A stretch of 23,096 bases of DNA. Source: Vicingus sp036171675. GTDB taxonomy: Bacteria; Bacteroidota; Bacteroidia; Flavobacteriales_E; Vicingaceae. The stretch spans positions 1 to 23,096 of the forward strand of contig JAVHRO010000018.1 of the NCBI GenBank assembly GCA_036171675.1, given 5' to 3'. Below, one piece after another: positions 6,670-14,117 of the stretch. Positions within the stretch are counted from its first letter, which is position 1, and each line of letters opens with the position of its first letter. The notes under the pieces are model-generated. The model saw only the letters and a program-made list of their open reading frames with translations, was not told the DNA's origin and made no database searches. The position numbers and the translations under genes are program-made.

Positions 6670-7413
6670 ATGCTAAAAAAAGAAAAAATAAATTTAGAAA
6701 AATTACCTACCCATGTTGCTATTATAATGGACGGCAATGGGCGTTGGGCCAAAGACCATAGTAAACCTAGAATTTATGGGCATAAAAAGGGCGTTGTTTC
6801 GGTTAGAAGTGTCGTTGAAGGCGCTGGTGAAATTGGATTGAAATTTTTAACACTTTATGCCTTCTCTACAGAAAACTGGAAAAGGCCTAAATTAGAAGTT
6901 AATGCGCTAATGCAGTTGCTGGTTTCAACCATTAGTAAAGAAGCCGACAGGTTAAACAAAAATAATGTTAGGTTATTGGCAATTGGCGATTTAGAAAGCC
7001 TTCCTGGAAATTGTAATAATGAGCTAAAGAAAGCAATTGAAAAAACGTCTCAAAATACAGGCTTAAGTTTAGTTTTGGCATTAAGTTATAGTTCAAAATG
7101 GGAAATAACTCAAGCAATAAAGCTCATAGCAAAAGATGTAGCCCACAAAAAAATACATGTGGATGATATTAACGAACAGCTAATTAATAATTATTTAAAT
7201 ACTAAAAATATTCCAGAACCAGAATTGCTCATAAGAACCAGCGGTGAACATCGAATTAGCAATTTTTTATTATGGCAAATAGCCTATTCAGAACTGTTGT
7301 TTGCGGAAAAGCTTTGGCCAGATTATAGAAAAGAAGACTTATTTGATGCCATTATTAATTATCAGAAGAGAGAACGAAGATTTGGACTTACCAGTGAGCA
7401 ATTAACGAAATAA
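6670..7413 (+). CDS. uppS: Isoprenyl transferase (undecaprenyl diphosphate synthase)
   Basis: A 247-residue cis-prenyltransferase of normal length. It elongates farnesyl diphosphate with isopentenyl diphosphate to make the C55 lipid carrier for peptidoglycan and O-antigen synthesis, at the inner face of the cytoplasmic membrane. Seen: THVAIIMDGNGRWAK with the catalytic Asp21, RIYGHKKG, TLYAFSTENWKRP, and the C-terminal RTSGEHRISNFLLWQIAYSEL, where Arg and Ser bind diphosphate. The start at 6670 puts the usual short N-terminal lead before the DGNGRWA block. Its stop overlaps the bamA start by one base (TAATG), so the two are translationally coupled. Confidence 0.95.
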   Translation: MLKKEKINLEKLPTHVAIIMDGNGRWAKDHSKPRIYGHKKGVVSVRSVVEGAGEIGLKFLTLYAFSTENWKRPKLEVNALMQLLVSTISKEADRLNKNNVRLLAIGDLESLPGNCNNELKKAIEKTSQNTGLSLVLALSYSSKWEITQAIKLIAKDVAHKKIHVDDINEQLINNYLNTKNIPEPELLIRTSGEHRISNFLLWQIAYSELLFAEKLWPDYRKEDLFDAIINYQKRERRFGLTSEQLTK

Positions 7414-9896
7414 TGAAAAAATACATTTACCTTATACTAATATGCAGTTTTCCCTTATTTTTAAAAGGGCAATTTTCCATTAATTCAGATTTAGAAAATA
7501 TTAATTATTCCACTCCACATGATTATGAAATAGCAGGAGTTGTTGTAACAGGAGCAGAGTTTTTCGATAGTCAGGCCATAATTTCTTTATCAGGATTAAC
7601 CGTTGGAAATACCATTAAAGTTCCAAGCGAAAAAATTTCTAAAGCAATAAAAAATCTTTGGGATCAAAAGTTATTTTCTGATGTAAAAATTTATGCCGTA
7701 AAAATAGAAGGCGATAAAATTTTCTTGGAAATTAGAATCAAGGAATTGCCACGTTTGTTAAAATATCGATTTATTGGGGTTAGGAAAGGACAACAAAAGG
7801 ATTTAAGAGAAGAACTCAATTTGGTAAGTGGAAAAGTAGTTAATGAGAATTTAATTGTAAACACTAAAAATAAAGTGAGAAACCACTATGTCGCCAAAGG
7901 TTTTTTAAACACTCAGGTTAATATTGTTCAAGAAATTGATACCAATGTGGCAAATAATGTGATTCTTAACATTGAGGTGAAATTTGGGAAACGAACCAAA
8001 ATAAAAGATGTAAATTTTTACGGCAATTCGTTTCTTGCTGCGGTAAAATTAAGGGGTGCATTAAAAGATACTAAGCGTAGAAGGTTTTATAATATTTTTG
8101 GTTCATCAAAGTATGTTCCAAATACCTATCAAAAAGAAAAAAATAATGTTATATCAAAATACAACGAAAAGGGATATCGCGATGCCAAAATTGTAAGTGA
8201 TTCTGTAGTTAAGATTTCTGATAAATTGGTCGAAATTAATGTCACTGTTTCTGAAGGCAATCGGTATTATTTCCGTAATGTAAATTGGGTTGGAAATACC
8301 ATACATTCAATTGGAGAATTGAATAGAATATTAGACATCAAAAAGGGTGATGTTTACAATAAGAAAATTTTAGACGAACGCCTTTTTATGAATCAGAATG
8401 GAAGGGATGTAAGTTCGTTGTATCTCGATGCTGGATATCTGTTCTTCAATATTTCTGCCGTTGAGGTTAAAATAGAGAACGATTCTATTGATTTTGAAAT
8501 GCGAATTTATGAAGGCAAACAAGCCACCATAAACAACATTACCATTGTTGGTAACACCAAAACGAACGACCATGTTATTCGAAGAGAAATAAGAACTTCA
8601 CCAGGTCAATTGTTTAGTAGAGCAGATATAATTCGAACCCAACGGGAACTAGCTCAATTGGGATATTTTAATCCTGAAACATTGGGCGTAAATCCAAAAC
8701 CTAATCAGGAAGATGGAACAGTTGACATTGAATATGTGGTTGAAGAAAAACCTTCTGATCAAATTGAACTGTCAGGTGGTTGGGGTGGAGGAAGGGTTAT
8801 TGGAACGCTTGGGTTAAGTTTCAATAATTTTTCTACAAAAAATATTTTTAAAGCAAATTCATGGCGTCCACTTCCATCTGGCGATGGTCAAAAACTAAGT
8901 TTAAGAGCTCAAACCAGTGGTAAACAATACCAAGCCTATAGTTTTTCGTTTACAGAACCTTGGTTGGGAGGTAGAAAACCAAACTCATTAAGCGTAAGTC
9001 TATTTCATCAAGTTCAATCAAACGGATTGACGGGCGATAGTCAGCAATCGATTAAAATCTATGGAACTTCTGTTGGTTTAGGAAGAAGACTTAAATTTCC
9101 AGATGATTATTTCACCTTGTATAATGAATTATCGTATCAATATTATGTGTTAAATAAATATTATTCTGCATTTGCCTTTTCAGATGGTTTCGCAAACAAT
9201 ATCAGTTTTAAAACTGTTTTATCTAGAAGCTCTGTAGATAGCCCTATTTATCCAAGAAATGGTTCTCAAACTACACTAACCATTCAATTAACTCCTCCTT
9301 ATTCATTATTTAGACCAAAAAATACGGATTATACAACCATGAGTGCGCAAGACAAATATCGATTTACTGAATATCATAAATGGAAATTTCAAACTTCTTG
9401 GTTTTCTAGAATTGTTGGCGATTTGGTGTTAAATACCAAAGCTGGAGTTGGATATTTAGGTACGTATAACCCTGACTTGCCTTCGCCTTTCGAACGTTTT
9501 TATTTGGGAGGTGATGGATTATCTGGGTTTTCTATCGACGGTAGAGAAATAATTGCTTTAAGAGGTTTTGGTAGTGGCGATGCTTCGCCAAGTACAGGAG
9601 CTACTGTTGTTGCAAAATATACCGCAGAAATGCGTTACCCAATCACATTAAATCCAACAGCCACAATTTATGGCTTAGTTTTTGGTGAAGCAGGTAACTC
9701 ATGGGCATCGTTTAGTAAAGCCAACCCATTTCAGGTATATAAGGCTGCTGGTTTTGGAGTTAGAATTTATATGCCATTTTTTGGAATGCTTGGTTTAGAT
9801 TGGGGTTATCGATTTGATCAAATCCCTGGTAAAACAGACCCAAATAGTCATAGCGAAATCCATTTTAGTATTGGAGGTAGCATAAATGGCTGGTAA
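7413..9896 (+). CDS. bamA: Outer membrane protein assembly factor BamA
   Basis: An 827-residue Omp85 protein, the core of the outer-membrane beta-barrel insertion machine. It has a signal peptide (about 1-20, ending FLKGQ), then five POTRA-type repeats over about residues 38-420. The repeat pattern is seen in segments such as EIAGVVVTGAEFFDSQ, RTKIKDVNFYGNSF and ATINNITIVGNTKTNDHVIRRE. From about residue 440 (IELSGGWGGGRV) a barrel runs to the end, with LRGFGSG carrying Arg717-Gly718-Phe719, the L6 RGF motif, and PRNGSQTTLTIQLTP as a typical strand. It starts on the last base of uppS and is followed by two OmpH/Skp chaperone genes, which would hold its substrates in the periplasm. Confidence 0.95.
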   Translation: MKKYIYLILICSFPLFLKGQFSINSDLENINYSTPHDYEIAGVVVTGAEFFDSQAIISLSGLTVGNTIKVPSEKISKAIKNLWDQKLFSDVKIYAVKIEGDKIFLEIRIKELPRLLKYRFIGVRKGQQKDLREELNLVSGKVVNENLIVNTKNKVRNHYVAKGFLNTQVNIVQEIDTNVANNVILNIEVKFGKRTKIKDVNFYGNSFLAAVKLRGALKDTKRRRFYNIFGSSKYVPNTYQKEKNNVISKYNEKGYRDAKIVSDSVVKISDKLVEINVTVSEGNRYYFRNVNWVGNTIHSIGELNRILDIKKGDVYNKKILDERLFMNQNGRDVSSLYLDAGYLFFNISAVEVKIENDSIDFEMRIYEGKQATINNITIVGNTKTNDHVIRREIRTSPGQLFSRADIIRTQRELAQLGYFNPETLGVNPKPNQEDGTVDIEYVVEEKPSDQIELSGGWGGGRVIGTLGLSFNNFSTKNIFKANSWRPLPSGDGQKLSLRAQTSGKQYQAYSFSFTEPWLGGRKPNSLSVSLFHQVQSNGLTGDSQQSIKIYGTSVGLGRRLKFPDDYFTLYNELSYQYYVLNKYYSAFAFSDGFANNISFKTVLSRSSVDSPIYPRNGSQTTLTIQLTPPYSLFRPKNTDYTTMSAQDKYRFTEYHKWKFQTSWFSRIVGDLVLNTKAGVGYLGTYNPDLPSPFERFYLGGDGLSGFSIDGREIIALRGFGSGDASPSTGATVVAKYTAEMRYPITLNPTATIYGLVFGEAGNSWASFSKANPFQVYKAAGFGVRIYMPFFGMLGLDWGYRFDQIPGKTDPNSHSEIHFSIGGSINGW

Positions 9897-9930
9897 ATAG
9901 AAAATAATTAGTGTAAACTAAAAAAAAATT

Positions 9931-9935
9931 GGAGG
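9931..9935 (+). promoter_or_regulatory. Strong Shine-Dalgarno site GGAGG before the first ompH gene
   Basis: GGAGG lies 8 bases before the ATG at 9944. Bacteroidota genes rarely use such a site, and I see no comparable one before the other genes here. It decides the start: a TTG at 9929 in the same frame overlaps the site and is rejected. Confidence 0.6.
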
Positions 9936-9943
9936 AACTAAAA

Positions 9944-10477
9944 ATGAAAAATCTAACAAAAATTGCAGTAGTAGTTGCATTAATAATTACAGCTTTTTCT
10001 GCTCAAGCCCAAAAATTTGGTTATGTCGATACCGAGTATATTTTAAGTAACATTCCAGATTACAAAACAGCACAAGCAGAATTAGATAAACTTTCTGTGG
10101 AATGGCAAAAACAATTGGAACGTCAGTACAGTGAAATTGATAAGATGTATAAAAATTACCAAGCAGAACAAATTTTACTTACTGAAGATATGAAAACAAA
10201 GAGAGAGGAAGAAATTGTAAAAAAAGAAAAAGAAGCCAAAGAGTATCAAAAACAAAAATTTGGTGTTGATGGCGAATTATTTAAAAAACGTCAAGAATTG
10301 GTAAAACCTATTCAAGATAAAGTTTATCAAGCGGTTCAAGATATCGCAACCATTGGTGGTTTGGATATTGTTTTTGATAAATCAAGTGGTTTAACCATGT
10401 TATATTCAAACTCAAAATACAATAAAAGCGATGCGGTGTTAAAAAAAATGGGCTTCACACCAGGCGAATCTAAATAA
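9944..10477 (+). CDS. OmpH/Skp-family periplasmic chaperone (copy 1)
   Basis: A 177-residue exported protein with signal peptide KNLTKIAVVVALIITAFSAQAQ. The mature start KFGYVDTEYILSNIPDY is the conserved OmpH/Skp opening strand. It is followed by a long charged alpha-helical region (about residues 40-115, rich in Lys, Glu and Gln), the coiled-coil arms of the family, and a C-terminal strand region (GGLDIVFDKSSGLTMLYSN). Skp trimers hold unfolded outer-membrane proteins on their way to BamA. The gene lies 47 bases after bamA and 37 bases before a second ompH gene, the usual Bacteroidota pairing. The tail KSDAVLKKMGFTPGESK is longer than in copy 2. Confidence 0.88.
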   Translation: MKNLTKIAVVVALIITAFSAQAQKFGYVDTEYILSNIPDYKTAQAELDKLSVEWQKQLERQYSEIDKMYKNYQAEQILLTEDMKTKREEEIVKKEKEAKEYQKQKFGVDGELFKKRQELVKPIQDKVYQAVQDIATIGGLDIVFDKSSGLTMLYSNSKYNKSDAVLKKMGFTPGESK

Positions 10478-10514
10478 TAATTTATATTTACACACTTAAA
10501 AATAATTAAACAAC

Positions 10515-11024
10515 ATGAATAAATTGAAATTAACAATGATGATGCTGGTAGTTGCTATGTCAACATCAGTTTTTGGTCAAAAAGCAGTAAAAATTGGTCA
10601 CATTAATTCAAATGATTTATTGTCTGCAATGCCAGAAAGAACAAAAATTCAGAAAGATTTAGAAGATCATGCTACTGAATTAAGAACTACTTTAGAATCG
10701 ATGAGAAAAGAATATGATACTAAAGTTCAAGAGTTTCAAGCAAAGCAAGATGTAATGACTGATGTAATTAAAAATTCTAAAATCAAAGAAATTACCGATT
10801 TAGAAAAAAGAATTACAGAGTTTCAACAAACAGCTGAAGCTGATTTGCAAAAGAAAGAACAAGAATTATTACAACCTGTAATTGATAAGGCAAAAGAAGC
10901 CATAAACACTGTCGCAAAAGAAGGTGGTTATACCTATATTTTAGATTCAAGTGTTGGCGTGGTGCTATACTCTGTTGAGGGTGATGATATTATGGCTTTA
11001 GTAAAAAAGAAATTGGGTTTATAA
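10515..11024 (+). CDS. OmpH/Skp-family periplasmic chaperone (copy 2)
   Basis: A 169-residue exported protein with signal peptide ending near SVFGQ (residue 22). The conserved opening is KIGHINSNDLLSAMPERTKIQKDL, followed by about 75 residues of charged helix (coiled-coil arm, for example EYDTKVQEFQAKQDVM) and a closing GGYTYILDSSVGVVLYSVEG strand region. It is a diverged paralogue of the gene just upstream and probably forms similar or mixed trimers. It ends the bamA-ompH transcript: a strong intrinsic terminator starts 24 bases after the stop. Confidence 0.88.
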   Translation: MNKLKLTMMMLVVAMSTSVFGQKAVKIGHINSNDLLSAMPERTKIQKDLEDHATELRTTLESMRKEYDTKVQEFQAKQDVMTDVIKNSKIKEITDLEKRITEFQQTAEADLQKKEQELLQPVIDKAKEAINTVAKEGGYTYILDSSVGVVLYSVEGDDIMALVKKKLGL

Positions 11025-11048
11025 AAAATAAACTTTTACGTAAATTTA

Positions 11049-11085
11049 AAAGCTCTTTCGATTACATTTGAAAGAGCTTTTTTTT
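11049..11085 (+). terminator. Intrinsic terminator of the bamA-ompH genes, abutting murI
   Basis: AAAGCTCTTTC (11049-11059) and GAAAGAGCTTT (11070-11080) form a perfect 11-bp stem with a 10-base loop. The T-run extends through 11085, and the murI ATG starts at 11086. It is the clearest terminator in the window. Confidence 0.85.
11063..11070 (+). promoter_or_regulatory. Promoter-like -7 element TACATTTG inside the terminator loop (murI)
   Basis: TACATTTG fits TAnnTTTG and lies in the loop and at the first base of the right arm of the terminator. Transcription would start near 11076, giving murI a leader of about ten bases that cannot form the hairpin. No good -33 match is seen (TTTA at 11035-11038 is 24 bases away). 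Confidence 0.4.
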
Positions 11086-11889
11086 ATGACTAAAACTAAT
11101 CAAATAACCTCTACTTCTCCCATTGGAGTTTTCGACTCAGGTTTGGGTGGCTTATCAATTTGGAAAGAAATTAACCAACTCTTGCCCAACGAAAATACCA
11201 TTTATTTAGCCGACAGTAAAAATGCGCCTTATGGAGAAAAATCAAAGCAAACTATAATTGATTTTAGTATAAAAAATACCGAATATTTACTTTCTAAAGG
11301 TTGTAAAATGATTGTGGTAGCCTGTAATACCGCAACTACTAATGCTATAAAAGTATTAAGGGCAAATTACGATATTCCGTTTATAGGAATTGAACCTGCT
11401 ATAAAACCTGCAGCATTGCTAAGTAAAACCAATAAAATTGGCGTTTTAGCCACAAAAGGAACGTTGAGCAGCGAGTTGTTTCTTTCTACTTCTGAGCAAT
11501 TTAGAACCCATAGAGATATTATTGAAGTAGAAGGCAAGGGATTGGTCGAATTAATAGAATCGGGCAATATAGCTTCGACTAAACCATTACTACATCAACT
11601 GTTGCAACCCATGATCAACGAAGGTGTTGACTATATTGTTTTGGGATGCTCTCATTACCCATTTTTGATACCCATTATAAAAACTATAGTTCCTTCTGGC
11701 GTGATGATTATTGATTCTGGTGAGGCGGTTGCTAAACAAACCAAAAACATATTGGATCAACATCAATGGCTGAACACCACCAATTTGCAAAACCATCTGT
11801 TTTACACCAACGGCAACTTAGCTTTACTTCAAAGTTTTTTAAAACAAATTGAGATTAAAAGTGATCATGTTTTTTTTGAGGAGTTTTGA
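11086..11889 (+). CDS. murI: Glutamate racemase
   Basis: A 267-residue cytoplasmic enzyme that converts L- to D-glutamate for peptidoglycan. Seen: PIGVFDSGLGGLSI with the Asp/Ser pair at 17-18, NAPYGEKS, the first catalytic Cys80 in VVACNTATTNA, and the second Cys188 with His190 in VLGCSHYPFL. The lengths and spacing are those of the family. The chosen ATG at 11086 is right behind the T-run of the upstream terminator. A TTG at 11068 in frame lies in the hairpin and would add LKELFF-type residues, so it is rejected. Expression needs either read-through or the promoter-like element in the terminator loop. Confidence 0.95.
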   Translation: MTKTNQITSTSPIGVFDSGLGGLSIWKEINQLLPNENTIYLADSKNAPYGEKSKQTIIDFSIKNTEYLLSKGCKMIVVACNTATTNAIKVLRANYDIPFIGIEPAIKPAALLSKTNKIGVLATKGTLSSELFLSTSEQFRTHRDIIEVEGKGLVELIESGNIASTKPLLHQLLQPMINEGVDYIVLGCSHYPFLIPIIKTIVPSGVMIIDSGEAVAKQTKNILDQHQWLNTTNLQNHLFYTNGNLALLQSFLKQIEIKSDHVFFEEF

Positions 11890-12100
11890 AAAATAGTAAC
11901 CAAAAAGTCATAAAAAAAATTCCCCTAGTCCGTTCTTAAGCAAATCTATTTTAACCATTATTCTTCCAATAGTTTATTCAATCTGCGTTTAAATCGATGT
12001 GCTTAAAATCTCTTTTCAATTTGCTAATACCTATAATCGAGCTGTAAAACAATTACTATAAAACAAACACGAAGTGCATAGGGGCTTATTTTTTTAGGGG

Positions 12101-12185
12101 TTCAGTATTTCTCACTTTGTTCGGTTATGCAACACTGTGGTCTCGATACAAATTTCATTTGTTTCAATTGTGAAATTCGAATGGA
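12101..12185. repeat. Decayed Bacteroidota dispersed-repeat (REP-like) sequence
   Basis: CTCACTTTGTTCGG (12111-12124) resembles the widespread Bacteroidota repeat arm of the type TCTCACTTCGTTCG. Next, TCTCGATAC (12141-12149) is followed by a 7-bp stem (ATTTCA-type arm near 12151-12157, TGAAATT at 12171-12177) and then CGAATGGA. The same layout, TCTCGATAC-hairpin-CTCGAACTGA, occurs inside the MITE at 16251-16287. The similarity to known repeats is from memory. Confidence 0.45.
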
Positions 12186-12335
12186 TAAATTTTTTATCAA
12201 ATGCACCACAATTTAAAACAAGTTGTTTTTACGTGCAAATAGTGGTTGGTTGTAAATAAATTGTTATAAAACAAAAAAAAAGCAACCATTTTATTTTTTT
12301 TTCGTTAAATACTGTAAACTTATAAGTATATTTAC

Positions 12336-12362
12336 ATCATAAATTTATGATATTTATCATAA
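12336..12362. repeat. Overlapping palindromes upstream of the 12443 gene
   Basis: ATCATAAATTTATGAT (12336-12351) is a perfect 16-bp palindrome. Its right half is also the left arm of a second inverted repeat, TTATGATA (12345-12352) with TATCATAA (12355-12362). Three ATCAT/ATGAT half-sites alternate at regular distance, so only one of the two structures can form at a time. It could be a repressor-binding cluster; the function is inferred. Confidence 0.45.
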
Positions 12363-12380
12363 TAATAACTTTTTTTACAG

Positions 12381-12420
12381 AACAGTTTCCCGAATAATCA
12401 AGAAAAACTGTTTGTTTTTT
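12381..12420 (+). terminator. Terminator-like hairpin in the leader of the 12443 gene
   Basis: AACAGTTT (12381-12388) and AAACTGTT (12405-12412) form a perfect 8-bp stem with a 16-base loop, followed by TG and six T (12413-12420). It lies 22 bases before the ATG. It could stop upstream read-through or act as an attenuator if the promoter lies upstream. The stem is AT-rich and weak. Confidence 0.4.
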
Positions 12421-12442
12421 AGTTTAACAGAAATAAAATAAG

Positions 12443-14089
12443 ATGAAAAAAATTATCCTTTTTGCAGCAATCTTTCAATTTGCAATCTGTAATTTGCAAC
12501 TGCAAGCACAAAACATTGGTATTAATTCGACAGGTGCTGCTCCCGCTGCAAGTGCTGGTTTAGATGTTAATTTTACTAATAAAGGCTTTTTAGCCCCAAG
12601 AGTGGCTCTAACTAATGTAACTACCTATGCTCCTGTTGTTGGTGCTGCTGTAACTGGTTTGTTAGTCTATAGTACTACAGCACCAATAGGTGGTATTGGT
12701 GTGGGTTATTATTATTGGGACATTGCCAATGCGAAATGGCAAGGATTTTTAACTACCACTACTCCAGGTGATGCATGGCAAACCATTGGTAATGCTGGAC
12801 TTAATGGTGGTAATACAACCACTGCAGGAACTAATTTTATGGGTACTACCGACAACCAAAATATTGATTTTAGAACTAATAATATTTATAGAGCTAGAAT
12901 TAGTAGCTTGGGAGAGTTTTTTGTCGGAACACTTAATACAGTACTTACGGGTGATTTAATGAATGGCGTTTCGAATGCGGCTTTTCCATGGGCAATAAAT
13001 GGTTATTCTGATCAAGATGGATCTGGAACTTATGGTCAAATTACTGGAGGAGCAACAGTTTTTGCAGCAGTTCAGGGTGAATATGTGGGTACAAACAGAA
13101 TAGGTCCTGGAGTTAGAGGTTCTACCTACACAACTACTGCCGGTACTGATTTTAATGGAAATACTGTTGCAGGTATTTCAGGGTCTCTTTCAACAGGGAA
13201 CTTAACAAGAGCTTTTGGTCTTTATGCTGATGTAGGAAATAATATTAGTGTAAGAACTGGAGGGGTTTTAGGTAATGATTTTTATGCAAGAGGTGCTCTA
13301 GGCTACTACGCAAATAATTCCATCGATTACGCTGTTTATGGATTCGGACAAGCTCATACTAATGGTGGTCCAGGAGGAAAAATGGCAGGTTCATCTAATC
13401 CTTTAGGAGATTTTAATAATATGATAGGTTTGGGTATTTATGGTGGTGTAATGGGTGGTTGGATAAAAGGGTTGGAGTATGGTGCAAACTTTTCAGGTAA
13501 ACGTTATGGTGCTTATGTAGATGGCAAAACTTTAACCAACGATTTATACGTGGTATTAAATGGAAATGAAACCAACGAAAGAACAGCATCTTATGCTTCT
13601 ACCTCGTTAAGTGTAGATGTAAATGCTAAAGGAACAGCTAGTTTAAAAAATGGAGAAGCTGAAGTTAAATTTGATGATAAATATGTGACTTTAATTTCTG
13701 CTGAAAAACCAATTATTGTAACCGTAACTCCTATGGGAGAAACCAAAGGCGTTTACATTGTTTCGGTAAGTAAAGAGGGATTTAAAATTAAGGAAAATGG
13801 TGGTGGAACTTCAAACGTATCTTTTAGTTGGATGGCTATTGCCGAAAAAGCTGGGTATGAAAATCCACAAATTTCCGCTGAAATTTTAAGCAAAGAATTT
13901 GATGTTAATATGGATGGTGTAATGCATAATGATGATGCAGAGTATGAAAGCACTCCATTGTGGTGGGATGGAAATGACATTAGCTTTGATAAGAATATAC
14001 CCGTTGATAAGATTGAAGCAGATAAGTTAAAAATTCATAAATCATCACCTGACACACGTAGATATAAACCAGAAGGAAAAAAACAATAG
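12443..14089 (+). CDS. Secreted surface protein, unknown function, with EF-hand-like loop
   Basis: A 548-residue exported protein with signal peptide ending near LQAQ (residue 23). The mature start NIGINSTGAAPAASAGLDVNF...GFLAPRVALT is a pattern common to large Bacteroidota surface proteins. The middle is Gly-, Asn- and Thr-rich with low complexity (about residues 100-370), suggesting beta-structured or fibrous repeats. After about residue 390 it becomes charged (AKGTASLKNGEAEVKFDDKY). Residues 487-498 read DVNMDGVMHNDD, a DxNxDG calcium-binding loop. It ends with a basic tail (RRYKPEGKKQ) and has no T9SS sorting domain, though its downstream neighbour (28 bases away) does. The two are probably co-expressed surface proteins. 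It is not recognisable as an enzyme. Confidence 0.7.
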   Translation: MKKIILFAAIFQFAICNLQLQAQNIGINSTGAAPAASAGLDVNFTNKGFLAPRVALTNVTTYAPVVGAAVTGLLVYSTTAPIGGIGVGYYYWDIANAKWQGFLTTTTPGDAWQTIGNAGLNGGNTTTAGTNFMGTTDNQNIDFRTNNIYRARISSLGEFFVGTLNTVLTGDLMNGVSNAAFPWAINGYSDQDGSGTYGQITGGATVFAAVQGEYVGTNRIGPGVRGSTYTTTAGTDFNGNTVAGISGSLSTGNLTRAFGLYADVGNNISVRTGGVLGNDFYARGALGYYANNSIDYAVYGFGQAHTNGGPGGKMAGSSNPLGDFNNMIGLGIYGGVMGGWIKGLEYGANFSGKRYGAYVDGKTLTNDLYVVLNGNETNERTASYASTSLSVDVNAKGTASLKNGEAEVKFDDKYVTLISAEKPIIVTVTPMGETKGVYIVSVSKEGFKIKENGGGTSNVSFSWMAIAEKAGYENPQISAEILSKEFDVNMDGVMHNDDAEYESTPLWWDGNDISFDKNIPVDKIEADKLKIHKSSPDTRRYKPEGKKQ

Positions 14090-14095
14090 AATACA

Positions 14096-14111
14096 TTAAA
14101 GTTTACTTTAA
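14096..14111. repeat. Short inverted repeat between the two surface-protein genes
   Basis: TTAAAGT (14096-14102) and ACTTTAA (14105-14111) flank a TT centre, 6 bases before the next ATG. With only a 2-base centre it is better read as a DNA palindrome than an RNA hairpin. The purpose is unknown. Confidence 0.35.
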
Positions 14112-14117
14112 AGAATT

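Larger units (their letters stand above)
11890..12442. other. Gene-free stretch (553 bases) with repeats and leader structures
   Basis: No credible coding frame on either strand. The stretch is very AT-rich with poly-A/T runs. It holds decayed dispersed-repeat sequence at about 12101-12185, overlapping palindromes at 12336-12362, and a hairpin with T-run at 12381-12420. A near-promoter TATATTTA (one base off TAnnTTTG) lies at about 12328-12335. Bases 11890-12100 show nothing I can name. Confidence 0.6.

Noticed and set aside
9901..9929. Terminator between bamA and ompH (TTAGT/ACTAA stem)
   Set aside because: Only 5 bp and followed by A rather than T on the coding strand.
9929..9943. Earlier TTG start for the first ompH gene
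   Set aside because: It overlaps the GGAGG ribosome site; the ATG at 9944 starts a proper signal peptide.
11068..11085. Earlier TTG start for murI
   Set aside because: It lies within the terminator hairpin and T-run; the ATG at 11086 gives the usual family N-terminus.
12443..14089. Phage tail fibre
   Set aside because: The low-complexity Gly/Asn/Thr body suggests it, but there is a signal peptide and no phage gene around.
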